From positions 27,260 to 91,259 of the forward strand of contig NZ_JPXX01000007.1 in NCBI RefSeq assembly GCF_000771875.1: a stretch of DNA of 64,000 bases, given 5' to 3'. The DNA comes from Gallibacterium genomosp. 1. GTDB taxonomy: Bacteria > Pseudomonadota > Gammaproteobacteria > Enterobacterales > Pasteurellaceae. Both the position numbers and the translations under genes were made by a program. The notes below the pieces were generated by a model. It made no database searches. It was given only the letters and a program-made list of their open reading frames with translations, and had not been told where the DNA came from. Within the stretch, counting starts at the first letter, position 1. The number at the start of each line of letters is the position of its first letter. This document shows, one piece after another, positions 53,470 through 63,820 of the stretch.

Positions 53470-54129
53470 ATGGTAGATTTAAACAAAAAAGTGTTACGCC
53501 ATAATACCAAAGAACGTTTAAGTCACTGGCTTGTTGTTTTCTGTTTTTTCACAACAGGGTTATCCGGACTTTCATTCTTCTTCCAAGATTTCTCTTGGAT
53601 TGCTGATATTCTTGGTACTCCACAACTGGCAAGGATTGTGCATCCATTTACCGGATTAATTATGATTGCGGCTTTTATGGTGTTGTTTAAAACCTATTGG
53701 CGTGACAATTTAATCGAAAAAGGCGACTGGCGTTGGCTGTTAAATGTGGTGGAAGTGTTGAAAGGCAACGAACACCACGTGTCTGATGTCGGTCACTACA
53801 ATATGGGACAGAAATTGCTCTTCTGGACACTCATCGGTGCATTATTGCTGTTGTTAGTGACCGGAGTCATTATGTGGCAACCTTATTTCGCGCCATCATT
53901 CCCAATTCCTGTTATCCGTGTTGCGATTTTATTACACGCTTGCAGTGCTATCGCCTTAATTCTTGGCATTATGGTTCATATCTATATGGCAATTTGGGTG
54001 AAAGGATCAATTACCGGAATGCTGGTCGGTACTGTTACTGCACGTTGGGCAAAAAAACACCACCCACGTTGGTTCCGTGAAGAAATCAAACCGATTTTAG
54101 AACGAGAAGAACAACAGGAAAAACAATAA
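53470..54129 (+). CDS. fdnI: Formate dehydrogenase-N gamma (cytochrome b556) subunit
   Basis: A 219-residue, four-helix membrane protein. Histidines in the N-terminal region ([12 protein letters not shown]), RIVHPFTG and [17 protein letters not shown] are placed as the heme b ligands. It transfers electrons to menaquinone, completing the formate respiratory loop that can feed fumarate respiration supplied by DcuB. Confidence 0.94.
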   Translation: MVDLNKKVLRHNTKERLSHWLVVFCFFTTGLSGLSFFFQDFSWIADILGTPQLARIVHPFTGLIMIAAFMVLFKTYWRDNLIEKGDWRWLLNVVEVLKGNEHHVSDVGHYNMGQKLLFWTLIGALLLLLVTGVIMWQPYFAPSFPIPVIRVAILLHACSAIALILGIMVHIYMAIWVKGSITGMLVGTVTARWAKKHHPRWFREEIKPILEREEQQEKQ

Positions 54130-54130
54130 T

Positions 54131-55054
54131 ATGAGTATTCGCATCCTACCGGAAAGCGAAATCAAACAGGCAGCGGAGGGGCTAAACAGCCCCCCGCTTC
54201 TTTTCGCGAATCCTAAAAATTTATATCAACGTCGAGCGAAACGCTTACGTCAATTAGCGGAAAACAGTCCTTTCAAAGATTATTTGCAATTCACCGCAAA
54301 AATTGTTGATGTACAGCTAAGATTATTACAAGAACAACCTATCGCAAAAGATCCTCGTTTAGATAAAGAGGTTCTAAGCGCAGAAGTTCTCGCCTCACAG
54401 CCATTACATTTCAAAAACTGGAAACGTGATGCTGTTTGGCAAACGCTACTCACTCATCTACTTGAAGAGTGTAAAAGTTTTGCCGATGGTGTCATTGCCG
54501 ATACCATCGAAACATTAGAAAAAATGTCTATGCAACAACGTGAACAAATTGCTGATCATCTATTGAACAGTGAATTTGAAGCGGTAAGCAGTGATCAGGC
54601 AATTTTTGTGTGGGCAGCTTTAAATCTTTATTGGGTACAATTAGTGCAACAAATTCCACATCACGCTAATGCGGAACTCGGTGAACATCGCCATTTCTGC
54701 CCGGTATGCGGTTCTGCGCCGATCACCAGTGTGGTTCATTTCGTCACAACACAAGGCTTACGTTATGTACATTGTGCGTTGTGTGAAAGCGAATGGAATA
54801 TTGTGCGCAGCAAATGTACAAATTGCGAACAAACTGCACATATCGATTATTGGTCACTTGATAGCGAATATGCGGCGGTCAAAGCGGAAAGCTGCGATGA
54901 TTGCCACAGCTATTTGAAGGTGTTATATCAAGATAAAGATCCTAATGTTGAACCGGCAGCAGATGACTTGGCAACCTTGTTGCTCGACAATGAAATGGAA
55001 GAAAAAGGCTATGCCCGTAGCGGCATTAATCCATTGCTCTTTCCAGTCGGTTAA
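54131..55054 (+). CDS. fdhE: FdhE formate dehydrogenase accessory protein
   Basis: A 307-residue cytoplasmic protein with the rubredoxin-like CxxC pairs expected of FdhE (CPVCGS, CALCES, CTNCEQ, CDDCHS) that bind iron. It is needed for assembly or activation of the periplasmic formate dehydrogenases. The gene starts 1 nt after fdnI and ends the operon. Confidence 0.94.
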   Translation: MSIRILPESEIKQAAEGLNSPPLLFANPKNLYQRRAKRLRQLAENSPFKDYLQFTAKIVDVQLRLLQEQPIAKDPRLDKEVLSAEVLASQPLHFKNWKRDAVWQTLLTHLLEECKSFADGVIADTIETLEKMSMQQREQIADHLLNSEFEAVSSDQAIFVWAALNLYWVQLVQQIPHHANAELGEHRHFCPVCGSAPITSVVHFVTTQGLRYVHCALCESEWNIVRSKCTNCEQTAHIDYWSLDSEYAAVKAESCDDCHSYLKVLYQDKDPNVEPAADDLATLLLDNEMEEKGYARSGINPLLFPVG

Positions 55055-55067
55055 ATGCTAAATAAAA

Positions 55068-55105
55068 AGGCTTTGCCATTGGATTTCATCTTCGCGGCAA
55101 AGCCT
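55068..55105. terminator. Bidirectional terminator between fdhE and the GNAT gene
   Basis: AGGCTTTGCC (55068-55077) pairs with GGCAAAGCCT (55096-55105) around an 18-nt loop. It is followed by CTGTTTTC rightward and TTTTTATTT leftward, so it can serve both converging genes. Confidence 0.75.
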
Positions 55106-55119
55106 CTGTTTTCTCAAAT

Positions 55120-55392
55120 TTATTCTGCTAATTCCTTTCTTAATTTTGCTGCCACATAACCACAACTTGCCTTGAGTTTTAAATTTTTCTCAGCAATAAA
55201 ATGACGCAACGCTTGAATTAATTTATCGCCTACACCTTGATTACGTAAACTCACATCAACGAAAGTATGATCAGCATTAATCATCGTTCCATTCAGATAA
55301 ACATAACTCAAAAATGCGACACACTGATGCTGTTTCTCAATAAAAAAACGCCCTTGTTTCCCACTATCCTGATGTTGAATTTCCAACTCCAC
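55120..55392 (-). CDS. Small GNAT-type N-acetyltransferase (YjdJ/GCN5-related, short form)
   Basis: A 90-residue protein with the reduced acetyltransferase core HTFVDVSLRNQGVGDKLIQAL, the RxxGxG acetyl-CoA loop of short GNAT domains. The substrate is unknown. It is on the same strand as yacG after an 86-nt gap. Confidence 0.75.
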   Translation of the reverse strand: MELEIQHQDSGKQGRFFIEKQHQCVAFLSYVYLNGTMINADHTFVDVSLRNQGVGDKLIQALRHFIAEKNLKLKASCGYVAAKLRKELAE

Positions 55393-55478
55393 CTTTTTAT
55401 TCCCTCGTTTTTAGCTGGTTTAAAATCGAACAAAACAGCACAAATGCCCAATAAAAATTCATTGTTATCAACGACAAA

Positions 55479-56319
<841 letters not shown>

Positions 56320-56333
56320 TCATTACACTCCAC

Positions 56334-56966
56334 TTAATTTAAAAAAGAGAGTTTGCCGCTCTCCTGTAATAAAAATAGACTTAACGCTGCAATGACCAAA
56401 CTTGGTGCAAAGGGGATATAACGCCCTCGACCACCGCTTAAAAGTAAATAGTGCAGTATGGCTATTATACTGGATATGAGTAACAGATAGGGAAGAAAAT
56501 ATACTGAAATCAATAACGCTAACGAGGGGAATAATAAAACATCACCGAGCCCTAATGCGTTTGTTTTTCCGCTTAAATATAACAAAAGATAAAGCAATAA
56601 TCCGGAAACAAAAGCGGTAGAAAAGCTAATCACCGCATCAAAAAGTGCTAGTGAACTTATTTCAAACGCTGCCAACAATAATGCGCAAACCAACAATAAA
56701 TAACAGTGGATCACAGAAATTCGCTGATATTGATAATCCAATATTGCGACCTGATAACATACGGCGTAAAGCACATAATACAACCACGCTACCCAACTCT
56801 TCATCGTTAAAAAATAACAGGCTAGTGCAATCAGTAAGTAGCAAAGAAGATGCAAGCTGCTCTCCACGTTAAAACAAACTGAAGATTTTTCAGACAAAAT
56901 AGCGTGCTGTTGTTGATGCCAACAGAAGAAAGCAACACTCAACAACAATAAAACCGCAACCATCAT
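56334..56966 (-). CDS. pilD: Prepilin peptidase PilD (short form)
   Basis: A 210-residue polytopic membrane aspartyl protease (peptidase family A24). The catalytic aspartates are in AILDYQYQRIS and the GLGD motif (ALGLGDVLLFP). The N-terminal zinc-binding/methyltransferase-like domain with CxxC pairs found in longer PilD proteins is absent, as in other short Pasteurellaceae forms. It cleaves and methylates PilA. The start overlaps the pilC stop (ATGA). Confidence 0.88.
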   Translation of the reverse strand: MMVAVLLLLSVAFFCWHQQQHAILSEKSSVCFNVESSLHLLCYLLIALACYFLTMKSWVAWLYYVLYAVCYQVAILDYQYQRISVIHCYLLLVCALLLAAFEISSLALFDAVISFSTAFVSGLLLYLLLYLSGKTNALGLGDVLLFPSLALLISVYFLPYLLLISSIIAILHYLLLSGGRGRYIPFAPSLVIAALSLFLLQESGKLSFLN

Positions 56967-58171
56967 AAAACCACATTGCCCATATTAAAAATCGGCAGAT
57001 ACATACCGGCAATAACCACACCAATAATCGAGCCGATTATTAACATTAATATCGGCTCCAATAATTTAGAAAACACCTCCACTTGATTAGATAAATTTTG
57101 TTGGCTCTGTTCCGCTAAATAGTGCAACATCTGCACCAAATTGCCGCTATTTTCACCGATAATAATCATCTGTTTTGCCTGATAGGGAATAAAGCGACTG
57201 CTCAACCCTGAAGAAAATCGTTGCCCTGCCTGCAAGCTCTGTAAACATTGCTGTGCTTCGATCGCTAAAATGGATTCTGTTGCTGCTCGGCTTCGTTGAT
57301 AACCGGATTGAGGCACAAAGGTGGCTAAACTCTGTTGCAAGGTTATGCCTGAATTTAACATTGAAGAGAGAATGGTATAAAACTGAATTTGTTGTAACTG
57401 CAAATAAAGCCGCTGAATTGACGGCACTAAACAAGCCAATTTCAATAATTGCCGACGTAATGAAGGAAACATCAGATAACACCGCCGTAGCACCACAATG
57501 CCTACGACAAATACCGCCAATAATTGCCACAGATAATTTTGCAAAAATTGCGAGCTCTGTAATAAAACTTGTGTAATCAACGGTAAGGCGTGCTGTTGTT
57601 GATCATATAAATCAGCAAATTTAGGCACAATAAAGAGCAGCAATAACACCGTTAACAACATTGATACCGACAACATCATTAACGGATAAAACATTATTTT
57701 TTTCATCTGCTGCCGTAACTTTAGTTGTCGCAATTTATTATCCGCTAATTGTTTCATTACCTTTGCCAATTGTGCGCTGATTTCACCGCTGTATAACAAT
57801 TGCCACTCCTGTTCCGATAAAAATTGCTTTTCATTTTTTAATGCCGTTGATAATGAAAAACCACTGTTCAATGCGGTTAAGCACCGCCCTATCAGTTGGT
57901 ATAAAGAGGTTGAATCACAACTTTCCTGTAACATCTGCAACGCCGGTTTCAACGGTATCTCTGCCTGCAACAATAATGCGAACTGCAATAAAAATTCAGC
58001 TTGTTTCTCTAATGTTAGTGTGGAGAAAAATTGCCAATTTTTATTTAATGAGGATAAAAAGATCCCTTGTGCAAAAAGGCGTTGACGTGCCTGTTCCCGA
58101 TCGTCCGCAATCAATACTCCTTTGACGCTATTACCAAATTGATCTTTTCCTTTCCAACGATATTCCGGCAT
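56963..58171 (-). CDS. pilC: Type IV pilus inner-membrane platform protein PilC
   Basis: A 402-residue protein with two tandem GspF domains (about 55-180 and 265-390) and three membrane helices. It anchors the PilB ATPase to the pilus assembly base. It lies 15 nt after pilB. Confidence 0.93.
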   Translation of the reverse strand: MPEYRWKGKDQFGNSVKGVLIADDREQARQRLFAQGIFLSSLNKNWQFFSTLTLEKQAEFLLQFALLLQAEIPLKPALQMLQESCDSTSLYQLIGRCLTALNSGFSLSTALKNEKQFLSEQEWQLLYSGEISAQLAKVMKQLADNKLRQLKLRQQMKKIMFYPLMMLSVSMLLTVLLLLFIVPKFADLYDQQQHALPLITQVLLQSSQFLQNYLWQLLAVFVVGIVVLRRCYLMFPSLRRQLLKLACLVPSIQRLYLQLQQIQFYTILSSMLNSGITLQQSLATFVPQSGYQRSRAATESILAIEAQQCLQSLQAGQRFSSGLSSRFIPYQAKQMIIIGENSGNLVQMLHYLAEQSQQNLSNQVEVFSKLLEPILMLIIGSIIGVVIAGMYLPIFNMGNVVL

Positions 58172-58186
58172 TGTTTTTCTCCATTT

Positions 58187-59596
58187 TTAGCTGTTCTCCG
58201 TCTTGCCGAAGACGCGTTCAACCTCTGCTGTTGTCGTGATCCGTTGCTGTAATTTCAGCTGTGCTGCCGCCAATAATGTCGGATAATCCATTTGAATTTG
58301 TTGTTGCTGATAATGTAACAGTTGATAAACGCCGGTTCGTCCGCGATAACCGTCAACACAATCGCATTGCTGAGATTTATCACCTTGGCATAAGGTGCAA
58401 CGTTTGCGGACTAAACGTTGTGCCGCCACCAGCAATAATGAATTTTCCAATTCGTGTTGCGCAATTCCCAACTGCTGCAATCGGGAAATTGCACCGATTG
58501 CCGTATTGGTATGCAGTGTCGATAACACTAAATGTCCCGTCTGTGCCGCGCGTAATGCTATCTCTGCCGTTTCCTGATCTCGAATTTCCCCAACCATAAT
58601 GACATCCGGATCTTGGCGTAAAAAACTCCGCAATAATGTCGCAAAAGTTAAACCGATTGCGGCATTTGCTTGGGTCTGAATAATGCCGTTTAATTGCAGT
58701 TCTATCGGATCTTCCGCCGTAAGAATGTGGCGACTTTCCTGATTTAAAAAATGTAAACCGCTATATAATGTCAAACTTTTACCACTTCCGGTCGGTCCGG
58801 TAACCAAGATTAATCCTTGCGGTTGAGATAACGCTTGCCGGAACAGCACAGCCTGCTCGTTTGTCATTCCCAGTTCGGTAAAATCATCAAACACCGGTGT
58901 GTTAGGTTGCAATCGTAATACGATTTTTTCACCATATTGTGTCGGTAGAGAAGATAACCGAATATCTAATGTTTCACCGAATGCGGTTTTAAAACGAAAA
59001 CGACCATCCTGCGGCAAGCGTAATTCGTTAATATCCAGTTTTGCCAACAATTTTAGGCGTGAGTTTAAGCGTTGACCTATTGACAATGTCAGCACCTGAT
59101 GCCGTTGTAATACGCCGTCAATTCTAAAACGGATCTGGAACTCCTGACGTAACGGCTCAAGATGAATATCAGAAACGGAATATTGCAAACCTGATTCCAA
59201 TAATTGATTGAATAGTTGAATAATCGGCTCTTGTGCATCAACTTCCGCAATTTCATCCGATTTTGCGACAATATCATTTTGCTGATAACTATGCAGTTGT
59301 GATTCTTGCACTTGATTTGTCGCCGTTCCGGGTTGCAACTGCTGTAATAACTGTTTCAGTGCAGTTTGTCCGATCGCAACCGGCTCAATCTGTTTGCCGG
59401 AAAGAAAAGCGAAGGTTTCGCAGGCTGCTAAATTATCGAAAGACTCAACCGCTAACCATAACTGTTGCGCTTGTTCCTGCAACGGTACCGCTAAATAACG
59501 CAATAACAGTTCATATTGCTGTTGATTCTTCTGCCATTGCAATTCTGAAATTTCAAACAGCTGCTCCGAATCCAATGCCTTTACACAATAGCCCAT
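58187..59596 (-). CDS. pilB: Type IV pilus extension ATPase PilB
   Basis: A 469-residue GspE/PilB ATPase with Walker A GPTGSGKSLTLYS, Asp box (LTAEDPIE), Walker B (DPDVIMVGEIRD), His box (TGHLVLSTLHTN) and a C-terminal CxxC pair (CTLCQGDKSQQCDC) for zinc. It powers pilus or pseudopilus extension for DNA uptake and adhesion. Confidence 0.95.
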   Translation of the reverse strand: MGYCVKALDSEQLFEISELQWQKNQQQYELLLRYLAVPLQEQAQQLWLAVESFDNLAACETFAFLSGKQIEPVAIGQTALKQLLQQLQPGTATNQVQESQLHSYQQNDIVAKSDEIAEVDAQEPIIQLFNQLLESGLQYSVSDIHLEPLRQEFQIRFRIDGVLQRHQVLTLSIGQRLNSRLKLLAKLDINELRLPQDGRFRFKTAFGETLDIRLSSLPTQYGEKIVLRLQPNTPVFDDFTELGMTNEQAVLFRQALSQPQGLILVTGPTGSGKSLTLYSGLHFLNQESRHILTAEDPIELQLNGIIQTQANAAIGLTFATLLRSFLRQDPDVIMVGEIRDQETAEIALRAAQTGHLVLSTLHTNTAIGAISRLQQLGIAQHELENSLLLVAAQRLVRKRCTLCQGDKSQQCDCVDGYRGRTGVYQLLHYQQQQIQMDYPTLLAAAQLKLQQRITTTAEVERVFGKTENS

Positions 59597-59612
59597 TTTC
59601 GCTGCTCCCTAA

Positions 59613-60074
59613 TTAATTTGCAGAAGTATTGCTACAAAACCCTGCCGGAAACAGTCCATTATCACCGCTACAAGTTACACTCCAATCAATTAATTCACCG
59701 TTATTGCCATCACTTGGTGTCATCGTATAACTGATGTTCTCCAGACTGGATTTACCGGAAACAGAAATAACACCGGCAGCCACATTAACCTCTTTAAGAT
59801 ATTTAAATTTATCCATATTAGACGGCTTCGCCTGAATGCCGTTTTGACCGGCGTTACAGCTTGCTTTACTCTTAGTGTTATAAATACAGAGCTCAACTTC
59901 CGCCTTATAGGGTGAAGAGGCTTGAATCAATTCTGATATTGCCGCCTTTTTGGTGTAATTTTGATAAGAGGGAATGGCAATAGTTGCCAACACGGCAATA
60001 ATCGCAATGACGATCATCAATTCAATTAAAGTAAATCCGGCATAATTCGCCTTTAGTTGTTCACGTTTTTTCAT
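59613..60074 (-). CDS. pilA: Type IV major prepilin PilA
   Basis: From the ATG at 60074 the product is 153 residues. A short basic leader (MKKREQLKANYAG) is followed by the class IVa cleavage site G|FTLIELMIVIAIIAVLA with E5, then a globular domain with paired cysteines (CIYNTKSKASC; CSGDNGLFPAGFC). The start is set by GAGGAG upstream; the ATG at 60089 would place the Shine-Dalgarno inside the gene. In Pasteurellaceae this pilin belongs to the competence regulon. Confidence 0.94.
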   Translation of the reverse strand: MKKREQLKANYAGFTLIELMIVIAIIAVLATIAIPSYQNYTKKAAISELIQASSPYKAEVELCIYNTKSKASCNAGQNGIQAKPSNMDKFKYLKEVNVAAGVISVSGKSSLENISYTMTPSDGNNGELIDWSVTCSGDNGLFPAGFCSNTSAN

Positions 60075-60145
60075 ATCAGCTCCTCGCAAAAAAATTTGCT
60101 AAAAAATGACAAAAACAGCTTCATTAGCCCAGAAACTCGTTAAAA

Positions 60146-60167
60146 TATTGTGATACTGATCGAAAAA
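60146..60167. promoter_or_regulatory. CRP-S-like (Sxy-dependent) CRP site for pilA
   Basis: The 22-bp site has TGTGA (60149-60153), a 6-nt core and TCGAA (60160-60164). Read toward pilA it is TTCGA-N6-TCACA: one half has the C that marks non-canonical CRP-S sites, the other is a canonical CRP half. Its centre is about 82 nt upstream of the pilA ATG, a normal activator distance, and only about 22 nt from ampD. Confidence 0.55.
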
Positions 60168-60178
60168 AGAGAATTTTT

Positions 60179-60733
60179 ATGTACAAAATAATAGATGGTA
60201 CGCTACAAAATGCGGTACTAATTCCTTCACCGCATTTTGATCAGCGCCCCGATGTTAATGATATTTCATTGCTGGTGATTCACTATATCAGCCTACCGCC
60301 GGAACAATTTAACGGCGATTTTATTGATGATTTCTTTCAAGGGAAATTAGACCCTTCGCTTCACCCCTATTTTGCTGAAATTTATCAGCAACGGGTTTCC
60401 GCACACTGTTTGATCAGACGAAACGGTGAAATTAAACAGTATGTTAATTTTAATCAACGTGCGTGGCATGCCGGCTTGTCTTCGTTTCAAGGGCGTGAAA
60501 AATGTAATGATTTTGCTATTGGGATTGAGTTGGAGGGTAGCAATAATCAACCCTTTACTGAACAACAATATTGCACTTTGGCTGAAGTCTCCGCTGCCAT
60601 TATGCAAACTTACCCGTTAATTACGCCCGATCGGATTGTTGGCCATTGCGATATTTCGCCCGGTCGTAAGATCGATCCCGGTCAATATTTCAACTGGCAT
60701 TATTACCGACAAAAATTGAGCTATATCAAATAA
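60179..60733 (+). CDS. ampD: 1,6-anhydro-N-acetylmuramyl-L-alanine amidase AmpD
   Basis: A 184-residue cytoplasmic amidase of muropeptide recycling. Zinc ligands H35, H156 and D166 are present, plus E117 and K164 of the active site (GHCDISPGRKIDPG). It trims the stem peptide from anhydro-muropeptides and so dampens AmpR-type beta-lactamase induction where present. It is divergent from pilA. Confidence 0.95.
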   Translation: MYKIIDGTLQNAVLIPSPHFDQRPDVNDISLLVIHYISLPPEQFNGDFIDDFFQGKLDPSLHPYFAEIYQQRVSAHCLIRRNGEIKQYVNFNQRAWHAGLSSFQGREKCNDFAIGIELEGSNNQPFTEQQYCTLAEVSAAIMQTYPLITPDRIVGHCDISPGRKIDPGQYFNWHYYRQKLSYIK

Positions 60734-60819
60734 TCACTTGATTTACCTCATTTAAGTAATTAAAGCCTTCGTTATCCGGGCTTATACTGCCGCCAACGAT
60801 TTATCAGAGAGGTACGAAT

Positions 60820-61155
60820 ATGGAAAACCCATTTGATGCACACTGGTCATCGAAAGGTAATACCCTTTGTTTAGGGCATTGGGAAATTACTTATCAAGGC
60901 AAACCCATCACTTTGCCGGAAGAGAAACGCGAACACGATATGGGCACACGCGGAATTTACAATTTTATCGATCCGGAAGATGAGCTTTATCTCGAAGGAT
61001 TGGATGAAAATGACTGGATTTTAGAAAATATTGAATGGTTAACCGATGTTTTTATTCAGGAAGATATTCCGATTGAAGAACAAAATATGCGCTTTTTTTA
61101 TCAAGCCGTAAATAAAGATGATTGGCGTTGCGGCAGCTGTGGCGGTTGTATTTAA
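60820..61155 (+). CDS. Unrecognised small acidic protein with C-terminal CxxCxxC
   Basis: 111 residues, strongly acidic (EDELYLEGLDENDW, IQEDIPIEEQ), with no signal peptide or membrane helix. It ends WRCGSCGGCI, a CxxCxxC motif at the extreme C terminus that could bind a metal or form a redox pair; one further Cys lies at residue 17. Reading-frame quality, GAGAGG upstream and a TATACT box at 60783 support a real gene. I cannot name a family; it is most likely a conserved hypothetical protein. Confidence 0.7.
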   Translation: MENPFDAHWSSKGNTLCLGHWEITYQGKPITLPEEKREHDMGTRGIYNFIDPEDELYLEGLDENDWILENIEWLTDVFIQEDIPIEEQNMRFFYQAVNKDDWRCGSCGGCI

Positions 61156-61165
61156 ATCACAGTTG

Positions 61166-61226
61166 ATATTCGAGAAGCGAAAAAACCGCAAAAGCATTTC
61201 GATTCTCGAATATTCTTGTTTATAAT
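61166..61226 (+). promoter_or_regulatory. Long inverted repeat overlapping a candidate clcA promoter
   Basis: 61166-61182 pairs with 61197-61213 over 17 positions with one mismatch around a 14-nt loop. TATAAT follows at 61221-61226, with TTTCGA 17 nt before it inside the right arm. It could be an operator or the terminator of the preceding gene. Confidence 0.5.
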
Positions 61227-61263
61227 GACCGCCATTTAGTCAATTTTGCTCAATCCTATTTTT

Positions 61264-62655
61264 ATGCTTTCTCAGTTAGAACAATATTTTTCTCATTTAC
61301 ACCATTATTTAAAACACAAAACGCATCAAACTTCTCGTCTTTCCCGCAAAAGTATTGAATTTATCTGTTTACTGTTTGGTGCACTCTTAGTGGCACTTGT
61401 TTCTTGGAGTTTTGCAAAACTGGTTGAATTGGGGTTGGAAATTAATACTTTTTTAGTCAATCTCAATCCAATCGTTGCTTGGATTTTACTTCCTTTCGGC
61501 ATTGCAGCACTTGCGTGGTTCACCCAAAAATTTACGCCTTATGTTGCCGGTAGCGGTATCCCTCAAGTTATCGCTTCCATTGCGTTACCGCACGGCAAAC
61601 CTAAAGAAACATTGGTACATTTTGCTCAAACCGTCTGGAAAATTCCGCTTACCTTTTTGGCAATGTGTTGCGGCGCATCCGTCGGGCGTGAAGGGCCTTC
61701 GGTACAGGTGGGCGCAGCAGTAATGTTATCTTGGGGGAAATTCTGTCGCAAATATAATTTGGCATTTAAAGGCTTGAGTTATAACGAATTAATTGCTACC
61801 GGTGCTGCCGGCGGTTTGGCAGCCGCATTTAATGCTCCCTTGGCAGGGGTTATTTTTGCCATTGAAGAGATCGGAAGAGGCACACCGTTACGTTGGGAAC
61901 GCCGTGTATTATTGGGGGTTCTTGCCGCCGGTTTTATGCTGGTACTGATTCAAGGGAATAACCCTTACTTTCCGCAATATCGCGGTGCCGACAGCGTGCA
62001 AAATATTGTGCTGTGGTTACTGATTACTGCCGTTATCTGCGGTTTCTTCGGTGGTTTATTCGCACGTCTATTAGGCAAAGGGCTTGCCGCTTATTTACCT
62101 GCATTTATGCGTGGCTTTGTGCGCCGCCACCCTATCATTGTCGCCTTTATGCTCGGTCTATTATTAGCGGCACTTGGTACATTCACCAATCATCAAACAT
62201 ACGGCACCGGCTATGCGGTGGTTACTCAAGCGTTAAACGATCAGGCTTTAGATGATTCTGTCGGCATTGCTAAACTGTTTGCTACTGTCTTTACTTACTG
62301 GTCCGGAATTGCCGGCGGGATTTTTACACCGGCATTAACCACCGGTGCTGCAATCGGCAGCAACATTTGGCATTTGAGCGGCGGTATCGTTGATCAACGT
62401 TTTTTAGTGTTATTATCAATGGCGGCTTTTTTAGCAGCGGCAACACAATCACCGGTGACCGCCAGTGTGATTGTAATGGAAATGACAGGAAGTCAGCCCG
62501 AATTAGTCTGGCTGCTCAGTACCAGCTTAATGGCTTCCATCGTGTCACGCCAAATTTGCCCTAAACCGTTTTATCATTTTGCGGCGGGACGCTTCCGTCA
62601 ACGTATTCAAGAACAATTTAATCAACAACATAAAACCAATGACAACAACACAAAT
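61264..62655 (+). CDS. clcA: ClC-family H+/Cl- exchange transporter
   Basis: A ClC protein of about 464 residues. The selectivity-filter motifs GSGIP (96-100), GREGP (141-145 with gating Glu143) and GIFTPAL are present, and the internal proton glutamate lies in [12 protein letters not shown] (201/202), predicting an antiporter and not a channel. In E. coli ClcA supports extreme acid resistance. The ATG at 61264 is used; a TTG 18 nt earlier is possible but unsupported. No strong Shine-Dalgarno is visible. The stop codon follows at 62656-62658. Confidence 0.92.
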
Positions 62656-63619
62656 TGATTTTTATCGTGGGCGATTTTCTGTCGCCCCAATGCTGGATTG
62701 GACCACACGTCACTGCCGTTTTTTTCATCGACAATTCAGTCGTCATACCTTGCTGTACACCGAAATGGTCACCGCACCGGCGATCATTTATGCTAAATAT
62801 GATCATCTGCTTTATCATCCGCAAGAATTGCCGTTAGCACTACAATTAGGCGGCAGTGATCCGCAACAACTGGCGGATTGTGCCGCACTTGCCGAGCAGC
62901 GTGGTTACAGTGAAGTTAACTTGAATGTCGGTTGCCCATCAGACCGCGTACAAAACGGTTTCTTCGGTGCCTGTCTAATGGCAAAAGCAGACTTGGTGGC
63001 ACAATGTATTGACGCAATGCAGCAACGCATCAATATTCCGGTCACGGTTAAAACCCGAATCGGCATTGATGATCTCGACAGTTATGAATTTCTTTGTGAT
63101 TTTGTTGAAAAAGTCGCTGCAGTCGGTTGTCAGGATTTTATTATTCACGCCAGAAAAGCGTGGCTTTCCGGATTAAGCCCGAAAGAAAATCGAGAAATTC
63201 CACCGCTTGATTACACGCGTGTTTATCAATTAAAACGGGATTTTCCACAACTGAAAATTGCGATCAACGGCGGCATAAAAACAATTGGAGAGATACAGAA
63301 CCATCTACAATATGTTGATGGAGTTATGGTTGGACGTGAAGCTTATCAAAATCCACAATTATTAGGATATATTGATCAAATATTCTTCGATCCTGATGCA
63401 CCAATTGTTACACCATTAGAGGCTGTCGAAAAGATGTTTCCTTATATTGAAAAAGAATTACAACAAGGTGTACCACTAGGTGCAATAACACGCCATATGT
63501 TAGGTGCATTCCAAAATCAGCGCGGTGCAAGACAATGGCGACGCTATTTAAGCGAAAATGCACATAAAGTCGATGCCGGTATCGATGTGGTTGAAAAGGC
63601 ATTATCTTTCGTGCAATAG
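62639..63619 (+). CDS. dusA: tRNA-dihydrouridine(20/20a) synthase DusA
   Basis: A 326-residue FMN-dependent TIM-barrel enzyme reducing U20/U20a in the tRNA D-loop. [34 protein letters not shown] with the catalytic Cys in FGACLM, and [19 protein letters not shown] are DusA-specific. The ATG at 62639 overlaps clcA by 20 nt, suggesting coupled translation; the longer upstream start at 62579 lies deep in clcA. Confidence 0.95.
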   Translation: MTTTQIDFYRGRFSVAPMLDWTTRHCRFFHRQFSRHTLLYTEMVTAPAIIYAKYDHLLYHPQELPLALQLGGSDPQQLADCAALAEQRGYSEVNLNVGCPSDRVQNGFFGACLMAKADLVAQCIDAMQQRINIPVTVKTRIGIDDLDSYEFLCDFVEKVAAVGCQDFIIHARKAWLSGLSPKENREIPPLDYTRVYQLKRDFPQLKIAINGGIKTIGEIQNHLQYVDGVMVGREAYQNPQLLGYIDQIFFDPDAPIVTPLEAVEKMFPYIEKELQQGVPLGAITRHMLGAFQNQRGARQWRRYLSENAHKVDAGIDVVEKALSFVQ

Positions 63620-63820
63620 CAGTAATAAGTGATTGCATCGATTTGTCTTTTCTTACTAAAAATAACGTAGAATGGACAAGTTCTTAAATTTGAATCATTC
63701 AGATCAAAAATAAGTGATAACGCAATCAACTTAACAACAAAATAGTGGTAAAGTAAATGCGTTTTTCTGATAGAAATGATCTTATCTACTCGAAATTAGC
63801 TAGCAAATAAGGAGAAAAAT

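Noticed and set aside
61246..61263. TTG start for clcA giving six extra residues (and similar TTG starts at 21154 and 21756).
   Set aside because: ATG codons in the same frames lie a few codons downstream and fit neighbouring stops or ribosome-binding sites better.
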